Shown here: piece after piece, positions 6,389 to 9,103 of the stretch | How positions within the stretch are numbered: position 1 is the first letter of the stretch | Layout: each line of letters begins with the position of its first letter | Assembly (NCBI GenBank): GCA_938038165.1 | Contig: CALHRB010000358.1 | Coordinates: forward strand, 1 to 9,103 | Length of the DNA: 9,103 bases | Reading direction: 5' to 3' | From: Candidatus Kapaibacterium sp. | GTDB lineage: Bacteria; Bacteroidota; Ignavibacteria; Kapaibacteriales; UBA2268 | Translations under genes and position numbers: made by a program | The notes under the pieces: generated by a model | Seen by the model: the letters and a program-made list of their open reading frames with translations, nothing else | Told to the model about the DNA's origin: nothing | The model's database searches: none

Positions 6389-8254
6389 TTATTTAAGAAA
6401 AATAGATAAAATTGCAACATCCGAAGCAGAAACACCGGATATACGGGAAGCCTGACCAAGAGAAGCGGGTCTAATTTTCTTAAGCTTCTCCCGTGCTTCG
6501 TTTGAAATCGAGGATACTTTGTCGTAATCAAAGTTAGGAGGAATTCTCCTATTTTCATTTTCTTTGAAATTTTCTACTTCCCTCAATTGTCTTGCTATAT
6601 AACCCTCATATTTAATTTCAGCTTGAAGATGCTCAACCACCTCAGGTTCAAGAATTACTGATTTGATAGCTACGGGAAAAGAATTAGTCATATTCAATAA
6701 ATCCATCAATTGAACATTGCTCCTTTTAGTGAGCTGATATAAATCAAGACTATCGAAAACAGGAGTCTCATTTATCTGTTCGAGATAATTGTTTATTTCG
6801 TCGGCTTTTAATTTAACATTTTTTATGTATTTATTTAATAAATTTATTTTAAGTTTTTTTTCTGTTAGTTTTTCAAATTCCTCCTCAGAAAGCAAACCAA
6901 GTTGATATCCATATTCCATTAGCCTTAAATCCGCATTATCCTGCCTGAGCAATAATCTGTATTCAGCGAGAGAAGTGAAAATTCTGTATGGTTCTTCAGT
7001 ATTTTTATTGACAAGGTCATCAATTAGGACGCCAATATATGCCTCGGAACGATTCAAGAAAAACTCCCCCTCGCTTTTGACTTTTAGAGCGGCATTAACA
7101 CCTGCGACAAAGCCTTGAACTGCTGCTTCTTCGTAGCCTGATGTCCCGTTTATTTGTCCAGCAAAAAAGAGTCCTGTTACTAATTTTGTTTCAAGAGTAT
7201 ATTTTAATTGATATGGAAAAAAGAAATCATATTCGATGGCATAGCCATATCTTAAAAATTCAGCATTCTCCAAGCCCTTGATTGATCTTATGCCTCGTTC
7301 CTGAATATCCTCAGGTAAACTCGTAGAGAAGCCGTTAACATAAATGGAATTTGAGCTTAATCCTTCGGGTTCCAGTAATATCCTGTGAGATGTTTTATCG
7401 GAAAATCTTGCAACTTTATCTTCAACAGAAGGACAGTAGCGTGGACCGACTCCTTTGATTATTCCTGTAAACATTGGCGAGCGGTCAAAACCCTCTTTTA
7501 ATATTTCGTGAGTTTTCTCGCTTGTCTGTGTGTGCCAACAAATGATTCTATTCTTAACCTGTTTGGTCATTCGTGAAAAAGGCTCAGGCTGGTCATCTCC
7601 ATAAGAAGGATCAATTGAAGCAAAATCAATAGATTCTTTTGCTAATCTTGGGGGAGTACCGGTTTTTAACCTGCCCATCTCGAAACCATATCGGTTAAGC
7701 AAATCTGAAATATATTTTGAGGCTGCCTCGCCATAACGCCCTCCCGAAACAGCCTTGTTCCCAATATGCATAAGTCCATTGAGGAAAGTACCGGCACAAA
7801 AAACTATAGCTCTTGCGTATATGATTTCATTCTCAAGAGTTCTTATGCCTTTAACGGAATCTTTTTCAATTAAAATTTCTGCTACAGTGGATTCTATTAA
7901 AGTCAGATTTTTTGTTTTTGACAGAAGATCATAAGCGTATAACGGATATAAATCTTTGTCAATCTGGCATCTTGGAGACCATACTGCCGGTCCTTTGGAA
8001 CGATTAAGCATTTTGAACTGTATTCCTGCTCTATCGGCTAATAGCCCCATTGCACCGCCAAGAGCGTCAAGTTCTTTTACCAGATGACCTTTTGCAGTTC
8101 CACCTATTGAAGGATTGCATGATGGTCGCCCTATGGTGCTCAGGCTTGTTGTTACTAATGCAGTTTTACAACCCATTTTTGCTGATGCATAGGATGCCTC
8201 GATGCCGGCATGTCCAGCGCCGATTACAACAATATCGTATCTATTATCAAGCAT
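6389..8254 (-). CDS. mnmG: tRNA uridine-5-carboxymethylaminomethyl modification enzyme MnmG (GidA)
   Basis: A full-length 621-residue FAD-dependent enzyme that, with the GTPase MnmE, installs the (carboxymethyl)aminomethyl group at C5 of wobble uridine 34 in several tRNAs, in the cytoplasm. Visible signatures are IGAGHAG (11-17, FAD dinucleotide fold), PSCNPSIGGTAKGHLVKELD (44-63) with C46 at the position of the first conserved Cys, GGRYGEAAS (171-179), LKTGTPPR (196-203), GVGPRYCPSVEDKVARF (268-284) with C274 the second conserved Cys, LEPEG, GLFFAGQINGTSGYEEAAVQ (361-380), FTSLAEYRLLLRQDNADLRL, and the C-terminal helical domain ending in ASLGQASRISGVSASDVAIL. The start follows an A/T-rich leader with no Shine-Dalgarno site. 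It heads the minus-strand run and is followed after 22 nt by the RmlD-like gene. Identification is certain. Confidence 0.98.
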   Translation of the reverse strand: MLDNRYDIVVIGAGHAGIEASYASAKMGCKTALVTTSLSTIGRPSCNPSIGGTAKGHLVKELDALGGAMGLLADRAGIQFKMLNRSKGPAVWSPRCQIDKDLYPLYAYDLLSKTKNLTLIESTVAEILIEKDSVKGIRTLENEIIYARAIVFCAGTFLNGLMHIGNKAVSGGRYGEAASKYISDLLNRYGFEMGRLKTGTPPRLAKESIDFASIDPSYGDDQPEPFSRMTKQVKNRIICWHTQTSEKTHEILKEGFDRSPMFTGIIKGVGPRYCPSVEDKVARFSDKTSHRILLEPEGLSSNSIYVNGFSTSLPEDIQERGIRSIKGLENAEFLRYGYAIEYDFFFPYQLKYTLETKLVTGLFFAGQINGTSGYEEAAVQGFVAGVNAALKVKSEGEFFLNRSEAYIGVLIDDLVNKNTEEPYRIFTSLAEYRLLLRQDNADLRLMEYGYQLGLLSEEEFEKLTEKKLKINLLNKYIKNVKLKADEINNYLEQINETPVFDSLDLYQLTKRSNVQLMDLLNMTNSFPVAIKSVILEPEVVEHLQAEIKYEGYIARQLREVENFKENENRRIPPNFDYDKVSSISNEAREKLKKIRPASLGQASRISGVSASDVAILSIFLK

Positions 8255-8543
8255 TTTTTATAATAATTTAACTTGATTAAGACGTGATTATTGATGATAA
8301 ATTGAAATAATTGCTGAATCAATTCTTGCTGAGTGAGTTTAATGCCTGCTTATATATCAAAATTCTGAAAGTTTTCACCTAAAAACACTGACGAGAGGAC
8401 AAAAGTTTTTTAGTCTTATTCTGCTAAATGCTCCATTTAATTATAGACAAAACCTGTATTACTAAACATTAGATCATCAAATTGATTTTCACTCTTTGTT
8501 TTAATTAATATAAGTAAATATATTAGAAAAAGAAAAAAATGAG
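8255..8543. other. Non-coding leader upstream of mnmG
   Basis: This 289-bp A/T-rich stretch separates the outer-membrane-type gene from mnmG and should hold the promoter of the mnmG run. A perfect -10 hexamer TATAAT occurs on the minus strand at 8445-8440, but no good -35 element lies 16-18 bp upstream, so the promoter call is weak. It would leave an untranslated leader of about 180 nt. I found only short imperfect palindromes here, no strong hairpin, no riboswitch that I recognise and no tRNA. After the TAG of the upstream gene there is a T-rich tract on the minus strand but no stem ahead of it. Confidence 0.4.
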
Positions 8544-9103
8544 CTAAAACATTAAAGATAATCCAAATTTAAATGATTGAAAATGTAAAGGAACGGCTGT
8601 ATCAAAGGGCCAGTTCATTTTTTCGCTTCTTAATTCATACAGGACGTAAGACAATCCGTTCTTCATCGCAAAAGCTACAATTGGTGCAGCGACCGAATTT
8701 GATTTAATAACCGATCTGACAAAACCGTCAACCAAACTTTGCCCAATGGCTTCGATAGCTTCGCTTCCGAGCCAGTACCAGAACATATGTCGTGGGAAAA
8801 TAAGGGACCGTTCGTAAGAGGCAGAAATGCCAAGCGGTTTGAAGACCAGAATTTTTATTCCGCCTTCGAATTTATCGCCGAATCTGATTGATTCGTTGTA
8901 AGTATCATATAGGTGTAAGGGATCATTTGGAAATTGTCCGTCTTTAAATTCTAGTCGGGACCAAATTAAAGCATTTGAATTAAAAAGGATTAAATTGGAA
9001 TTCTCAGAAAATTCATAACCAAAGCCAGAGGAATTTTCAAGCCCTGCTCTCCAACCGTGAAGTTCAATTTCATTAATATTTTTCTTAAATGAAGGATTAT
9101 AAC
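8544..9103 (-). CDS. C-terminal part of a probable outer-membrane beta-barrel protein (5' end outside window)
   Basis: Reading the minus strand from the window edge, the frame is open without a stop from 9101 to the TAG at 8544-8546, giving 185 residues of a larger protein. The Met at 8784-8786 is internal and not the start. The sequence alternates polar and hydrophobic or aromatic residues as beta-strands do (for example GWRAGLENSSGFGYEF, FEGGIKILVFKPLGISASYE, FQSFKFGLSLMF) and ends in Phe, the typical C-terminal residue of outer-membrane barrels recognised by BamA. A stretch near residues 107-150 (SEAIEAIGQSLVDGFVRSVI, then VAAPIVAFAMKNGL) looks more helical, as a plug, periplasmic turn or extracellular insertion might. 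No named family is recognised. Confidence is good that it is coding, moderate that it is an outer-membrane protein. Confidence 0.7.
   Translation of the reverse strand, partial: YNPSFKKNINEIELHGWRAGLENSSGFGYEFSENSNLILFNSNALIWSRLEFKDGQFPNDPLHLYDTYNESIRFGDKFEGGIKILVFKPLGISASYERSLIFPRHMFWYWLGSEAIEAIGQSLVDGFVRSVIKSNSVAAPIVAFAMKNGLSYVLYELRSEKMNWPFDTAVPLHFQSFKFGLSLMF

Noticed and set aside
6367..6558. Upstream in-frame extension of the RmlD-like gene into mnmG (64 extra codons)
   Set aside because: The extension is antigenic-looking noise in an alternate frame of the conserved mnmG C-terminus, and the Rossmann motif begins right after the ATG at 6366.
6383..8292. 11-base repeat ACGTGATTATT at both ends of mnmG (6383-6393 and 8282-8292)
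   Set aside because: Repeats of this length are expected by chance in about 9 kb of AT-rich sequence, and the second copy lacks the CACGTG core of the parS-like site.
8440..8445. TATAAT on the minus strand as the mnmG promoter
   Set aside because: The -10 is perfect but no credible -35 lies at the right distance, so it is mentioned only within the intergenic entry.
8255..8543. Riboswitch or small RNA in the mnmG leader
   Set aside because: Only short, weak A/T palindromes are visible; there is no conserved riboswitch core or terminator-like stem.

Overview
The window is AT-rich and comes from a diderm (Gram-negative) bacterium. It encodes two predicted lipoproteins, an outer-membrane-type protein with a C-terminal Phe, and the two enzymes that make ADP-activated heptose for lipopolysaccharide. 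Some genes have clear Shine-Dalgarno sites and others have only A/T-rich leaders. That mixture, with the TRL-family lipoprotein and the DUF2059 and DUF2461 genes, would suit the Bacteroidota/Chlorobiota/Ignavibacteria (FCB) group. This placement is inferred from gene content and is not proven. I see no mobile element, CRISPR array, rRNA or tRNA.

Layout. (1) Bases 15-1713, minus strand: a secreted DUF2059 protein followed, with an 8-nt overlap, by a PLP-dependent Cys/Met-metabolism enzyme. (2) Bases 1714-1835: a short divergent intergenic region. (3) Bases 1836-3200, plus strand: a YD/RHS-like repeat lipoprotein, a 57-residue putative secreted peptide 5 nt behind it, and a TRL-family lipoprotein with its own leader and a near-perfect ribosome binding site. 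(4) Bases 3212-3273: a long hairpin terminator between convergent genes. (5) Bases 3272-8254, minus strand: a compact five-gene run, mnmG, an RmlD-like reductase, a DUF2461 protein, the heptose kinase rfaE1 and the heptose adenylyltransferase rfaE2, with gaps of 22, 22, 19 and 3 nt. (6) Bases 8255-8543: non-coding leader upstream of mnmG. (7) Bases 8544-9103, minus strand: the C-terminal 185 residues of a probable outer-membrane protein that continues beyond the window.

How the genes work together. MnmG modifies the wobble uridine of certain tRNAs (its partner MnmE is not here). RfaE1 and RfaE2 carry out consecutive steps of ADP-heptose synthesis, and the RmlD-like protein may act on a nucleotide sugar, so the minus-strand run mixes tRNA modification with envelope-sugar metabolism. 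The plus-strand trio is all predicted to be exported, and is the least understood part of the window.

The most notable extra signal is a 14-bp sequence in the mnmG/RmlD-like gap that fits the degenerate ParB-binding parS consensus GTTnCACGTGnAAC. It hints that this locus may lie near the replication origin. I did not find convincing evidence of an undescribed multi-gene system. The best candidates for something new are the 57-residue peptide with its lipoprotein neighbour and the unrecognised outer-membrane protein at the right edge.
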